From Methylococcaceae bacterium (GTDB lineage: Bacteria; Pseudomonadota; Gammaproteobacteria; Methylococcales; Methylomonadaceae): a stretch of DNA of 16,108 bases. The stretch is taken from the NCBI GenBank assembly GCA_021647145.1, contig JAKIVF010000080.1, forward strand, positions 1 to 16,108, written 5' to 3'. Shown here in pieces: positions 6,346 to 13,767 of this stretch (the first letter of the stretch is position 1; every line of letters starts with the position of its first letter). The notes under the pieces are model-generated. The model did not search any database. It had not been told where the DNA came from and saw only the letters and a list, made by a program, of their open reading frames with translations. The position numbers and the translations under genes were made by a program.

Positions 6346-8829
6346 GTGAATTTTATAGATTCCTATCTCTTACCGATAACAGCCCTAGATAAAAGCTACA
6401 ATCCATATCTGGTTTTTTTATCAATCATTGTTGCAATTGTGTCTTCTTTTACTGCTTTTGGAATCTATGAGCGGGCGCATGGCTCAAAAAGCCCATTATA
6501 TCAAATGTTTTGGGTGTTGTTTGGCGCAGTATCAATGGGTATCGGCATCTGGTCGATGCACTTTATTGGCTTGGTTGCATTATTGCTGCCTATTTCTTTC
6601 TCGTTCGACCCCAAAATTACGCTCTTATCCATTTTCCCCTCAATATTCGCGAGTAGCGTTGTTTTTTGGTTAATGAGTCAGGCAAAATTTAATCGAAGTA
6701 GATTATTATTTTGTGGAGTATTACTGGGTGCTGCTATTGGCGCGATGCATTATATAAGTGTGGCAGCTATGGAGTTGAATGCAGGAGTTGTTTATTTAAA
6801 ACCAATCTTTGTTTTATCTATTTTCGTTGCTATTATTTTAGCAATTATTTCTTTGAATATAAAATATAGAGCTACAACACAAAATGAATATCAGTTTATA
6901 ACTAAAGAGCAAACCCTTAGTGCGATTGTGATGGGTGTCGCTATTTCAAGTATGCATTATACTGCAATGCTTGCTGTTGAGTTTATCCCAGTTGAAAATA
7001 CAAGTTATGTAAATAAAGGAATTGATGCAAATTATTTGTTTGGAATCATTAGTGTTGTTTCATTTTTAGTCATTTCTATGGCACTTGCTGTGCCGTATGT
7101 CTGTCGTTTTAAGCAAATGATGCAAGCATTACAAAATAATGAAGAAAACTTAAAAATTGCTGCGACAGCTTTTCAAACTCATGAAGCCATCATGGTAACA
7201 AATGAACATTCAGAAATAATCAGGGTTAATGACGCTTTTACTAGGGTCATGGGATATGAAGAAGTAGATATTGTAGGAAAAACACCCAAAATTTTATATG
7301 CAGGGAATAATGATGACTTTTTTCAAAAAAAATTCTGGAATACACTAGTTAATGAAGGAAGATGGAGCGGGAAGGTTGTTAGTCGGAGAAAAAATGGCGA
7401 GACCTTTTCTCAATGGCAAACAATCTCAGCAGTAGAAGATGAGCAAGGGAAAATAACGCATTATATTTCCTTTTTTTCTGATATTAAAGAATTTAAACTA
7501 GCAGAAAAAGAAATTGAACAATTGGCTTTTTATGATTCTTTGACAGGGCTGCCAAATAGAAGGTTGCTTCATGAGCGATTAGCTCATGAGCTAAATCTTG
7601 CGAGGCGTTATCAAAGAGCCGGTGTTTTACTTTTCTTGGATCTTGATCGATTTAAGCATATTAATGATTCATTAGGTCATTCAGTGGGAGATGAGTTGTT
7701 AATTGAGACAGCAAGAAGGCTTCAGTCTATATTGCGTGATACAGACACCGCCGTCCGCATTGGTGGTGATGAATTTATTGTATTAGGGAGCGCTCAAGAT
7801 GGTATTTACTCCGATTTAACTGAACAGTCCCATGTTATTGCTGAAAAAATTAATAGAGTTATTTTAGACCCCTATTTTATAGGAGATCATGAATTTTATA
7901 TTTCTGCAAGTATAGGTATAACTCTGTATACAGGAATAGATGAAACAGTTGATTTATTGCTTAAAAGAGCTGATACAGCAATGTATCAAGCAAAGGATGC
8001 CGGTAGAAATACTTATCGCTTTTACCAACAAAGCATGCAAGAGGCTGCCGATGTAAAACTTGATATTGAAAGAAATTTACGTGCAGCAATCCTAAATGAT
8101 GAGTTTAGAATATTTTACCAACCACAGCATTCTGATGAAAAAACAATTATAGCTGTTGAAGCGCTCATGCGTTGGAATAACTCGAACCTGGGTGAAATTC
8201 CGCCGGCAGAATTTATTCCAATCGCAGAAGAAACTGGTTTGATTTTAAAGATAGGGCAATGGGTGATAGAAACCGTATGTGAACAGATCGTTAGTTGGGA
8301 TAGTGAGAATATCTCTGTTCAATATATTGCCATTAATATTAGTGCTAAACAGTTTCATCAATCAGATTTTGTTTCAAATTTAGTCCACACATTGACAGAC
8401 TATGAAATACAACCTAAAAGAATAATTCTAGAAATAACTGAAGGTGTTTTTTTAGGTAATATTGAAGATGTAATAGACAAAATGAATGTTTTAAAACAAA
8501 AAGGATTTAGATTTTCTATTGATGATTTTGGTACAGGTTATTCATCACTTACTTATTTAAAACGATTACCATTTGAGCAACTTAAAATTGATCAGTCTTT
8601 TATTATAGAGTTTGTCAATAGACCTGAAGATGTGGCTATCGTTAAAGCTATTTGTACTATGGCAAAAGGCCTTGGGTTAGAGCTAATTGCTGAAGGAGTA
8701 GAAACAGAAGAACATTTGGCTTTTTTGTCTGGTTTTGGTTGTCATGGTTTTCAAGGAAATTATTTTAGTAAACCGCTGACGGCAGGGCAATTAAGAGAAT
8801 ATTTCAAAGAATTTAGAAAACCGGATTAG
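6346..8829 (+). CDS. Membrane MHYT-PAS-GGDEF-EAL cyclic-di-GMP enzyme
   Basis: An 827-residue inner-membrane signalling protein predicted to make and/or break cyclic di-GMP. The N-terminus (about 15-250) has seven hydrophobic helices with three MHYT-type motifs: MHFI (71-74), MHYI (134-137) and MHYT (203-206). Their Met/His residues are proposed to bind copper and sense a diatomic gas or redox change. A PAS domain follows (about 265-385, with the GYEEVDIVGKTP and RRKNGETF features). The GGDEF domain has an intact GGDEF (473-477) and an inhibitory RxxD site (Arg464/Asp467) at the proper five-residue distance. The EAL domain has EALMRW (605-610), DDFGTG (726-731) and EGVET (783-787). All signatures for both activities are present, so neither domain looks degenerate. 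The start is GTG without a Shine-Dalgarno sequence. icd begins 8 bases after the TAG stop, so cotranscription is likely. Confidence 0.94.
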   Translation: MNFIDSYLLPITALDKSYNPYLVFLSIIVAIVSSFTAFGIYERAHGSKSPLYQMFWVLFGAVSMGIGIWSMHFIGLVALLLPISFSFDPKITLLSIFPSIFASSVVFWLMSQAKFNRSRLLFCGVLLGAAIGAMHYISVAAMELNAGVVYLKPIFVLSIFVAIILAIISLNIKYRATTQNEYQFITKEQTLSAIVMGVAISSMHYTAMLAVEFIPVENTSYVNKGIDANYLFGIISVVSFLVISMALAVPYVCRFKQMMQALQNNEENLKIAATAFQTHEAIMVTNEHSEIIRVNDAFTRVMGYEEVDIVGKTPKILYAGNNDDFFQKKFWNTLVNEGRWSGKVVSRRKNGETFSQWQTISAVEDEQGKITHYISFFSDIKEFKLAEKEIEQLAFYDSLTGLPNRRLLHERLAHELNLARRYQRAGVLLFLDLDRFKHINDSLGHSVGDELLIETARRLQSILRDTDTAVRIGGDEFIVLGSAQDGIYSDLTEQSHVIAEKINRVILDPYFIGDHEFYISASIGITLYTGIDETVDLLLKRADTAMYQAKDAGRNTYRFYQQSMQEAADVKLDIERNLRAAILNDEFRIFYQPQHSDEKTIIAVEALMRWNNSNLGEIPPAEFIPIAEETGLILKIGQWVIETVCEQIVSWDSENISVQYIAINISAKQFHQSDFVSNLVHTLTDYEIQPKRIILEITEGVFLGNIEDVIDKMNVLKQKGFRFSIDDFGTGYSSLTYLKRLPFEQLKIDQSFIIEFVNRPEDVAIVKAICTMAKGLGLELIAEGVETEEHLAFLSGFGCHGFQGNYFSKPLTAGQLREYFKEFRKPD

Positions 8830-8837
8830 AAAAAAAT

Positions 8838-10058
8838 ATGTCAAAAATAATAGTTAATAATCCAATCGTTGAATTGGATGGTGATGAAATGACTCGTATT
8901 ATCTGGTCATTTATTAAGCAAGAGCTGATTTTACCTTATTTAGATTTACCCATCGAATACTATGATTTAGGTATCACCAGTCGCGATCAGACAGATGACA
9001 AAATTACGATTAAAGCAGCAGAAGCCATTAAAAAATTTGGTGTAGGTATTAAATGTGCAACGATTACACCTGATGAGACTAGAGTTAAAGAATTTGACTT
9101 AAAAAGAATGTATCGCTCGCCTAATGGAACCATTCGTAATATTCTTGGCGGCACCGTCTTTCGTGAACCTATTATTTGTCAAAATGTCCCTCGCCTTGTG
9201 CCTAATTGGACACACCCCATTTGTATAGGTCGTCACGCCTTTGGTGATCAATACAGGGCGACTGATTTTAGAACAACAGGTAAAGGAAAGCTTTCTATTA
9301 CTTTTACTCCGGAAAACGGAGAACAAAGTCAACATTTTGAGGTCTATGATTTTGAGGGTGATGGCGTAGCCATGGCAATGTTTAATACGGATGAATCAAT
9401 CCGTGGTTTTGCACATAGTTGTTTTAAGGTCGCATTAGACAGAGGCTGGCCTTTGTATTTATCGACCAAAAATACTATTCTGAAACAATATGATGGGCGT
9501 TTTAAAGATATTTTTGAAGAAATTTATCAGTCTGATTATAAATCCTTATTTGAAAAAAATAGTCTTATTTATAAGCATAAGCTGATTGATGATATGGTCG
9601 CCTCTGCATTAAAGTGGCATGGAGAATTTGTCTGGGCATGTAAAAACTATGATGGTGATGTGCAATCAGATACAGTAGCTCAAGGATTTGGGTCTCTTGG
9701 CTTGATGACTTCTACTTTAATAACTCCTGATGGAAAAACAATGGAAGCAGAAGCTGCACATGGCACAGTGACACGCCATTATCGACAGCATCAAAAAGGT
9801 GAAAAAACTTCAACTAACCCTATAGCATCAATTTTTGCCTGGACGCGAGGCTTGGCTTTTAGAGCCAAGCTGGATAAAAATGAAGCATTAATGCAATTTT
9901 GTCAAAAGCTGGAAAAAGTATGTGTTGATACTGTCGAGTCAGGAAAGATGACTAAGGATTTAGCTTTTTGTATTTATGGAAAGGAGTTGAACGAGTCTCA
10001 TTATTTAACTACAGAAGATTTTTTGAATGCATTAAGGGGTAATCTGGAAATAGTTTAG
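8838..10058 (+). CDS. icd: NADP-dependent isocitrate dehydrogenase, eukaryotic type
   Basis: Oxidatively decarboxylates isocitrate to 2-oxoglutarate, producing NADPH. At 406 residues it belongs to the homodimeric family that includes human IDH1/IDH2, not the E. coli Icd type. The correspondence is close: SPNGTIR with Arg100, GGTVFRE with Arg109 and GRHAFGDQYR with Arg132 fall at the same numbers as the IDH1 substrate arginines. Lys211, Asp251 and the YDGDVQSD metal-binding aspartates (274, 278) sit one residue before their human counterparts. HGTVTRH (308-314) is the NADP adenosine-phosphate site. Nothing is missing. The start fits the family alignment although the leader is only A-rich. It lies 8 bases after the c-di-GMP gene, and its TAG stop overlaps AGGAG for a following start. 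Confidence 0.96.
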   Translation: MSKIIVNNPIVELDGDEMTRIIWSFIKQELILPYLDLPIEYYDLGITSRDQTDDKITIKAAEAIKKFGVGIKCATITPDETRVKEFDLKRMYRSPNGTIRNILGGTVFREPIICQNVPRLVPNWTHPICIGRHAFGDQYRATDFRTTGKGKLSITFTPENGEQSQHFEVYDFEGDGVAMAMFNTDESIRGFAHSCFKVALDRGWPLYLSTKNTILKQYDGRFKDIFEEIYQSDYKSLFEKNSLIYKHKLIDDMVASALKWHGEFVWACKNYDGDVQSDTVAQGFGSLGLMTSTLITPDGKTMEAEAAHGTVTRHYRQHQKGEKTSTNPIASIFAWTRGLAFRAKLDKNEALMQFCQKLEKVCVDTVESGKMTKDLAFCIYGKELNESHYLTTEDFLNALRGNLEIV

Positions 10059-10061
10059 GAG
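10057..10061 (+). promoter_or_regulatory. Ribosome binding site AGGAG with ATG at 10067
   Basis: AGGAG begins inside the TAG stop of icd and lies 5 bases before an ATG at 10067. This is a better initiation site than most genes of the window have, yet the frame it opens meets TAG after five codons. It suggests that a gene once followed icd here, or that a 5-codon peptide is made. Confidence 0.45.
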
Positions 10062-10066
10062 CACAT

Positions 10067-10318
10067 ATGGAACAATTAGAATAGTTGAAACAAGATTTAG
10101 TTCGTATTCGACTAACAGATGGATGTTTTAAGTAGGGTATACAACGTGTCATTTTCGAGGCGTTCCAACAGGTGTTAGGCTCTAGCTATGCAATTGTTGG
10201 AACAGCTTCGACGAAGAGAAAAAATGATTAGAACAGTTTTAGTGGATCTTATACTTTAAGTACAGGTTAGTTGTTTCTTATGTGTTCCTTAGGTATGGTT
10301 ACTCATCTAGCCCAATAA
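10067..10318 (+). pseudogene. Possible decayed small gene after icd, broken by four TAG codons
   Basis: From the ATG at 10067 one frame runs 83 codons to a TAA at 10316-10318. It is interrupted only by TAG, at 10082, 10133, 10229 and 10268. The unbroken middle part reads like protein, for example VIFEAFQQVLGSSYAIVG. Each TAG could be a CAG (Gln) changed by one C-to-T step. Against this, four stops in 83 codons is about what random AT-rich DNA gives, and only their all being TAG is unlikely. TAG also ends the neighbouring c-di-GMP gene and icd normally, so read-through as a rule is improbable. I recognise no family. The last 20 bases overlap the bamD 3' end on the other strand. Confidence 0.3.
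10162..10216. repeat. Inverted repeats between icd and bamD
   Basis: GTTCCAACA (10162-10170) pairs perfectly with TGTTGGAAC (10195-10203), a 9-bp stem with a 24-base loop. Directly after it CTTCG-A-CGAAG (10206-10216) forms a second small inverted repeat, and TACTT-T-AAGTA follows at 10252-10262. No T-run follows on the plus strand. The cluster lies between convergent icd and bamD, so it could be a factor-assisted transcription end, a structured RNA, or the scar of an insertion. Confidence 0.45.
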
Positions 10319-11141
10319 ATGCCCAAAGTTTATGAACAAAAGTGGTTTCATTATGATCTTTTAAAGATGTTCCGTTGGGGTAATTTTCTTGATAAATTCG
10401 TTCTGCATCAGATGCTAGCTCAGTCATCCCTAGTTTTGTATATGCTTCATGCATGACTAATAAAGCGGCAGGTACTGCTGGAGTGCGTTGAAACTCCTTA
10501 ATAACATAACTCCCCCTGTTTGCAGCCGCAAGGTAAGCTTTGCGTTTTAAATAAAAGCGGGCAACATGGACTTCATACATGGCCAAATTATTTTTTAGTG
10601 ATAACATCCGTTGTTTAGCGTCAGGAACGTAGTCGCTTTTAGGAAAACGTCTAACTAACTCTTGGAAGTTCTTATATGATTCTTTGACGTTACTTGGGTT
10701 ACGTTGTGATGCATCGGTCGGCAAAAACCGATCAAGAAAACCTATACTTCGGTTAAAATTAACTAGACCTTTTAAATAGTAGGCGTAATCAATACTAGGG
10801 CTTCTAGGGTTAACTTTAATAAAACGGTCAGCAGCAGCAATAGATGCTTCTGGGTCATCATTTTTATAATAGGCATATGCGATATTAAGTTGAGTTTGGG
10901 CGGCATATTCTCCGAAAGGATAGCGTGCCTCTAAGGCTTCATAAAGTTTAATTCCTTTTTGATAATTACCTGCGTCCATAGATGCTTTGGCTTTCTCGTG
11001 GAATTTAGCCGCATCCCAGCCGGCATATTCTTTTTCATCTGAGCTGGATTCATCATATTTTAGGCTACTAAATGCTTCACAGCCTTGTAGGACTATAACC
11101 AAACAAAAAATAAATGAGAGTTTTTGTAAAAATAATCGCAT
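10299..11141 (-). CDS. bamD: Outer membrane assembly lipoprotein BamD
   Basis: Essential lipoprotein of the BAM complex, which with BamA folds beta-barrel proteins into the outer membrane. The 280-residue product begins with a lipoprotein signal peptide (positive MRLFLQK, hydrophobic core, lipobox LQGC with lipidated Cys21). The +2 residue is Glu, not Asp, so export to the outer membrane is expected. The rest is helical tetratricopeptide repeats, including GNYQKGIKLYEALEARYPFGEYAAQTQLNIAYA-type segments split over about 57-90, YYLKGLVNF, a loop rich in Asp/Asn/Arg, and FPKSDYVPDAKQRM. The C-terminus IGLDE is like that of other BamD proteins. It is divergent from rluD, the same arrangement as in E. 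coli. The start is an ATG with no Shine-Dalgarno sequence. Confidence 0.95.
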   Translation of the reverse strand: MRLFLQKLSFIFCLVIVLQGCEAFSSLKYDESSSDEKEYAGWDAAKFHEKAKASMDAGNYQKGIKLYEALEARYPFGEYAAQTQLNIAYAYYKNDDPEASIAAADRFIKVNPRSPSIDYAYYLKGLVNFNRSIGFLDRFLPTDASQRNPSNVKESYKNFQELVRRFPKSDYVPDAKQRMLSLKNNLAMYEVHVARFYLKRKAYLAAANRGSYVIKEFQRTPAVPAALLVMHEAYTKLGMTELASDAERIYQENYPNGTSLKDHNETTFVHKLWAFIGLDE

Positions 11142-11230
11142 ACTATATTAACTACACGTTGTAAGATTAAGGATTTCTTGCTTAATTTTTTATTATAAAA
11201 TGACGAGTATAACTTAATTTATCATTAAAT
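11142..11230. promoter_or_regulatory. Divergent promoter region between bamD and rluD
   Basis: These 89 AT-rich bases must hold promoters for both genes. On the minus strand a perfect TATAAT (plus-strand ATTATA, 11192-11197) is the best -10 for bamD, though no good -35 is seen. On the plus strand TATAAC (11208-11213) is a possible -10 for rluD. The two candidate cores nearly overlap, so the genes could compete for polymerase. Confidence 0.35.
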
Positions 11231-12175
11231 ATGGCTATATTAACAGCAAAAGTGCCTGAAGAAATGGCTGGAAAACGTTTTGACCAATGTTTGGCAGAAA
11301 TTTTTCCTGATTATTCCCGTAGTAAATTACAATCATGGATTAAAGCTGGACGGGTTACCGTTAACAAAAAGACACTTAAAGCCAAAGATAAACTTGATGG
11401 TGGTGAAGAGGTAGTGCTAGATGCAGAAGCTGAAGTCGTTATGGAGTATGAAGCAGAAGATATTCCATTGGACATAGTTTACGAGGACGAGGCTATATTG
11501 ATTGTTAATAAACCTGCTGGTTTAGTGGTGCACCCTGCTGCTGGGCATTGGCAAGGAACTTTGGTTAACGCCTTATTAAACCACCTGGCATCGTTAAAAA
11601 CTTTACCTCGAGCCGGCATTGTTCATCGATTGGATAAAGATACCAGTGGATTGTTGATGGTGGCTAAAACTCTACAAGCTCATAATAGCTTATCGTCTCA
11701 GTTACAAGAGAGAACTATTGTTCGCGAATATTTAGCTTTAGTAAAAGGCTGGATGACTGCAGGCGGTACTATTGATGAACCCCTTGGACGGCACCCTAAT
11801 GACCGGAAACGACACATTGTTAGAGAGGATGGTAAATATGCTGTCACTCATTATCGCTTGGAGCAGAGATTTAAAAGGTATACTTTAGTCAGGGTAAAGC
11901 TAGAAACAGGAAGAACACATCAAATAAGAGTTCATATGGCTTATGCTCAATACCCATTGGTGGGTGACCAGGTGTATTCAGGGCGATTTCAAATGCCAGC
12001 TAACTGTAGTGAGCAGCTCGAATATGTACTAAGAAACTTTAAAAGACAAGCTTTACACGCAACCAAATTAGGTCTGCTACATCCAGAAACAAATGAATAT
12101 TGTGAATGGGAACAAGCAGTACCTGAGGATATGGAAAATTTACTAAGAGTGTTAGAACAAGATGAACTGGATTAA
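11231..12175 (+). CDS. rluD: 23S rRNA pseudouridine synthase RluD
   Basis: Isomerises uridines 1911, 1915 and 1917 (E. coli numbering) in helix 69 of 23S rRNA, needed for normal ribosome assembly. The 314 residues contain an S4 RNA-binding domain (about 15-65, with RFDQCLAEIFPDYSRSK and VTVNKK) and the RluA-type catalytic domain with IVNKPAGLVVHP and the signature GIVHRLDKDTSG, where Asp135 is the nucleophile, then RTHQIRVH. Family members RluC and RluA have similar signatures; the S4 domain, length and bamD/pgeF neighbours favour RluD. The last 14 bases overlap pgeF. The leader is AT-rich without a Shine-Dalgarno sequence. Confidence 0.95.
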   Translation: MAILTAKVPEEMAGKRFDQCLAEIFPDYSRSKLQSWIKAGRVTVNKKTLKAKDKLDGGEEVVLDAEAEVVMEYEAEDIPLDIVYEDEAILIVNKPAGLVVHPAAGHWQGTLVNALLNHLASLKTLPRAGIVHRLDKDTSGLLMVAKTLQAHNSLSSQLQERTIVREYLALVKGWMTAGGTIDEPLGRHPNDRKRHIVREDGKYAVTHYRLEQRFKRYTLVRVKLETGRTHQIRVHMAYAQYPLVGDQVYSGRFQMPANCSEQLEYVLRNFKRQALHATKLGLLHPETNEYCEWEQAVPEDMENLLRVLEQDELD

Positions 12176-12884
12176 ACCTGACTGGCCGGTTGCTTCAAAT
12201 ATACATGCGGCTGTTACTTTGCGTTCTGGAGGTGTAAGCCAAAACGCATTTGATAGTCTTAATCTTGGACTTCATGTTAACGATGAGCCTGAAAACGTAT
12301 ATAAGAACCGAAGGATTTTATCACGGGTGCTTGATCTTCCTTCAGAACCGGTCTGGATGGATCAAGTTCATGGTATTGATGTTATAAAAGCTGATCAACG
12401 CAATCAAATTGAAAAAGCAGATGCAAGTTATACGGACAAGAAAAATACAGTTTGTGCTGTGTTAACAGCTGATTGTTTGTCAATTTTGTTAGCCACAATA
12501 GATGGAAAAAAAATAGCAGCTATTCACGCTGGTTGGCGGGGGTTGTTCTCGGGTGTAGTTGCAAATACTGTGAATACTATGGGCACGATTAACCTAGTAG
12601 CATGGCTGGGACCAGCCATTGGTGTTGATTGTTTTGAAGTTGGACAGGAAGTTAAGAATTCTTTTATTAAAAAATCAGAAAACTTTACTCAGGTCTTTAC
12701 AAAAATAAATGAAAAAAAATATCTGGCAGATATTTATAAACTAGCAAAAATTGAACTGGCTTCGGTAGGAATCAAGCAGGTATATGGAGGCGGTTTCTGC
12801 ACAGTAACAGATAAAGAACGATTTTATTCCTACCGCCGTGATGGTGAAACAGGTCGGATGGCCACATTAATCTGGAGAGATTAA
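12162..12884 (+). CDS. pgeF: Polyphenol oxidase/laccase-domain protein PgeF (YfiH)
   Basis: Cytoplasmic Cys/His metal-site enzyme of the YfiH family. In E. coli PgeF corrects misloaded UDP-MurNAc-tripeptides in peptidoglycan synthesis, and relatives act as purine nucleoside phosphorylases; which applies here is not shown. The 240 residues include RSGGVSQNAFDSLNLGLHV, the metal-site His70 in DQVHG, Cys105 in LTADCLSIL, His122 in HAGWRGL, WLGPAIG, and the ending YSYRRDGETGRMATLIW. The ATG lies inside the rluD 3' end (14-base overlap), as in other gammaproteobacteria, and no separate Shine-Dalgarno is visible, so translation is probably coupled. Confidence 0.94.
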   Translation: MNWIKPDWPVASNIHAAVTLRSGGVSQNAFDSLNLGLHVNDEPENVYKNRRILSRVLDLPSEPVWMDQVHGIDVIKADQRNQIEKADASYTDKKNTVCAVLTADCLSILLATIDGKKIAAIHAGWRGLFSGVVANTVNTMGTINLVAWLGPAIGVDCFEVGQEVKNSFIKKSENFTQVFTKINEKKYLADIYKLAKIELASVGIKQVYGGGFCTVTDKERFYSYRRDGETGRMATLIWRD

Positions 12885-12886
12885 CC

Positions 12887-13744
12887 TTGGACTTATTGAT
12901 ATTAATTATCATATTTACAGCCATTGGCGGCATATTAAGTGTTTTAGCGGCTGGCGTTTTTTTACTATTACCGGAAAAACAAAGAAATAAAGTTTTACCC
13001 CATGGAATCAGTTTTGCAATTGGTGCGTTATTAGCTGTTGCTTTTTGGGGTTTGATTCCCCATGCCTTTGAAGAAGTAGATCCAGCTAGATTTCAAGTTT
13101 TATCAGGCACAATATTAGCCGGAATTTTAGGTTTTTTTGTGCTAGAAAAACTGTTAATCTGGCGGCATTGCCATTCTGATTCTTGTGAAGCTCATGGTGA
13201 TGAGCATGAGCATGGTCATCACGGACATAAATCAGCCGGAACTTTGATTATCATAGGCGATGCCATCCATAACTTTGTTGATGGCGTATTAATTGCTGCA
13301 GCTTTTTTGACTGATGTAAAACTAGGTATTGTTACAAGTTTAGCTGTGGCAGCACATGAAATTCCGCAAGAAGTAGGTGACTTTGCTATTTTGTTACAAA
13401 GTGGTTACAGTAAGTCAAAGGCCTTGTTTTATAATGTGTTGGCTAGTTGTACTACCATAATAGGTGGCGTTCTTGCCTACTATAGCTTAGAGGATTTGCA
13501 TGATATTCTGCCATATTTTCTGGCATTAGCATCATCTAGCTTTATCTATATTGCAGTAGCTGATTTAATTCCATCTTTGCATAAGAAAACGGATATAAAA
13601 ACTTCTTTACATCAAATTATTTTAATTTTGGCAGGTGTTGCCGTTATTAGTTTATTGCACGGAATTGCTCATAACATAGAAGAAGAACAATATGAGCTAG
13701 AAATACATTCATCAAAAGATCATGATATGAAGAATGTTTTGTAA
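12887..13744 (+). CDS. ZIP family divalent metal transporter
   Basis: Inner-membrane transporter of the ZIP family, probably importing Zn2+ or another divalent metal into the cytoplasm. The 285 residues have about eight membrane helices. After helix three comes a His-rich cytoplasmic loop (about 94-114, CHSDSCEAHGDEHEHGHHGH). Helix four holds HNFVDG (128-133) and helix five HEIPQEVGD (157-165), the two transport-site motifs. HEIPQEVGD resembles the HExPHExGD signature of the LIV-1 subgroup, with Gln in place of the second His. The start is TTG with GGAGA (12874-12878) eight bases upstream, just after the pgeF stop; the hydrophobic N-terminus begins at once, which supports it. It is the last gene of the rluD-pgeF operon and converges with tatC. 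Metal specificity cannot be read from sequence. Confidence 0.92.
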   Translation: MDLLILIIIFTAIGGILSVLAAGVFLLLPEKQRNKVLPHGISFAIGALLAVAFWGLIPHAFEEVDPARFQVLSGTILAGILGFFVLEKLLIWRHCHSDSCEAHGDEHEHGHHGHKSAGTLIIIGDAIHNFVDGVLIAAAFLTDVKLGIVTSLAVAAHEIPQEVGDFAILLQSGYSKSKALFYNVLASCTTIIGGVLAYYSLEDLHDILPYFLALASSSFIYIAVADLIPSLHKKTDIKTSLHQIILILAGVAVISLLHGIAHNIEEEQYELEIHSSKDHDMKNVL

Positions 13745-13767
13745 ACTAGTGGAATATGAAAATTTTT
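13745..13767. other. 23-base convergent gap between ZIP gene and tatC
   Basis: The gap holds only GAAAATTTTTTT-like sequence with no real stem, so there is no visible rho-independent terminator for either convergent operon. Transcripts probably run into the opposite gene or end by another means. Confidence 0.45.

Noticed and set aside
6428..6673. Second plus-strand frame inside the MHYT domain
   Set aside because: Leu/Cys-rich shadow of membrane helices; no ribosome binding site.
9099..9335. Minus-strand frame inside icd
   Set aside because: Shadow over the substrate-arginine region of isocitrate dehydrogenase.
10067..10318. Genome-wide recoding of TAG as an amino acid
   Set aside because: TAG is the natural end of the MHYT gene, icd and hisF, at the expected family C-termini.
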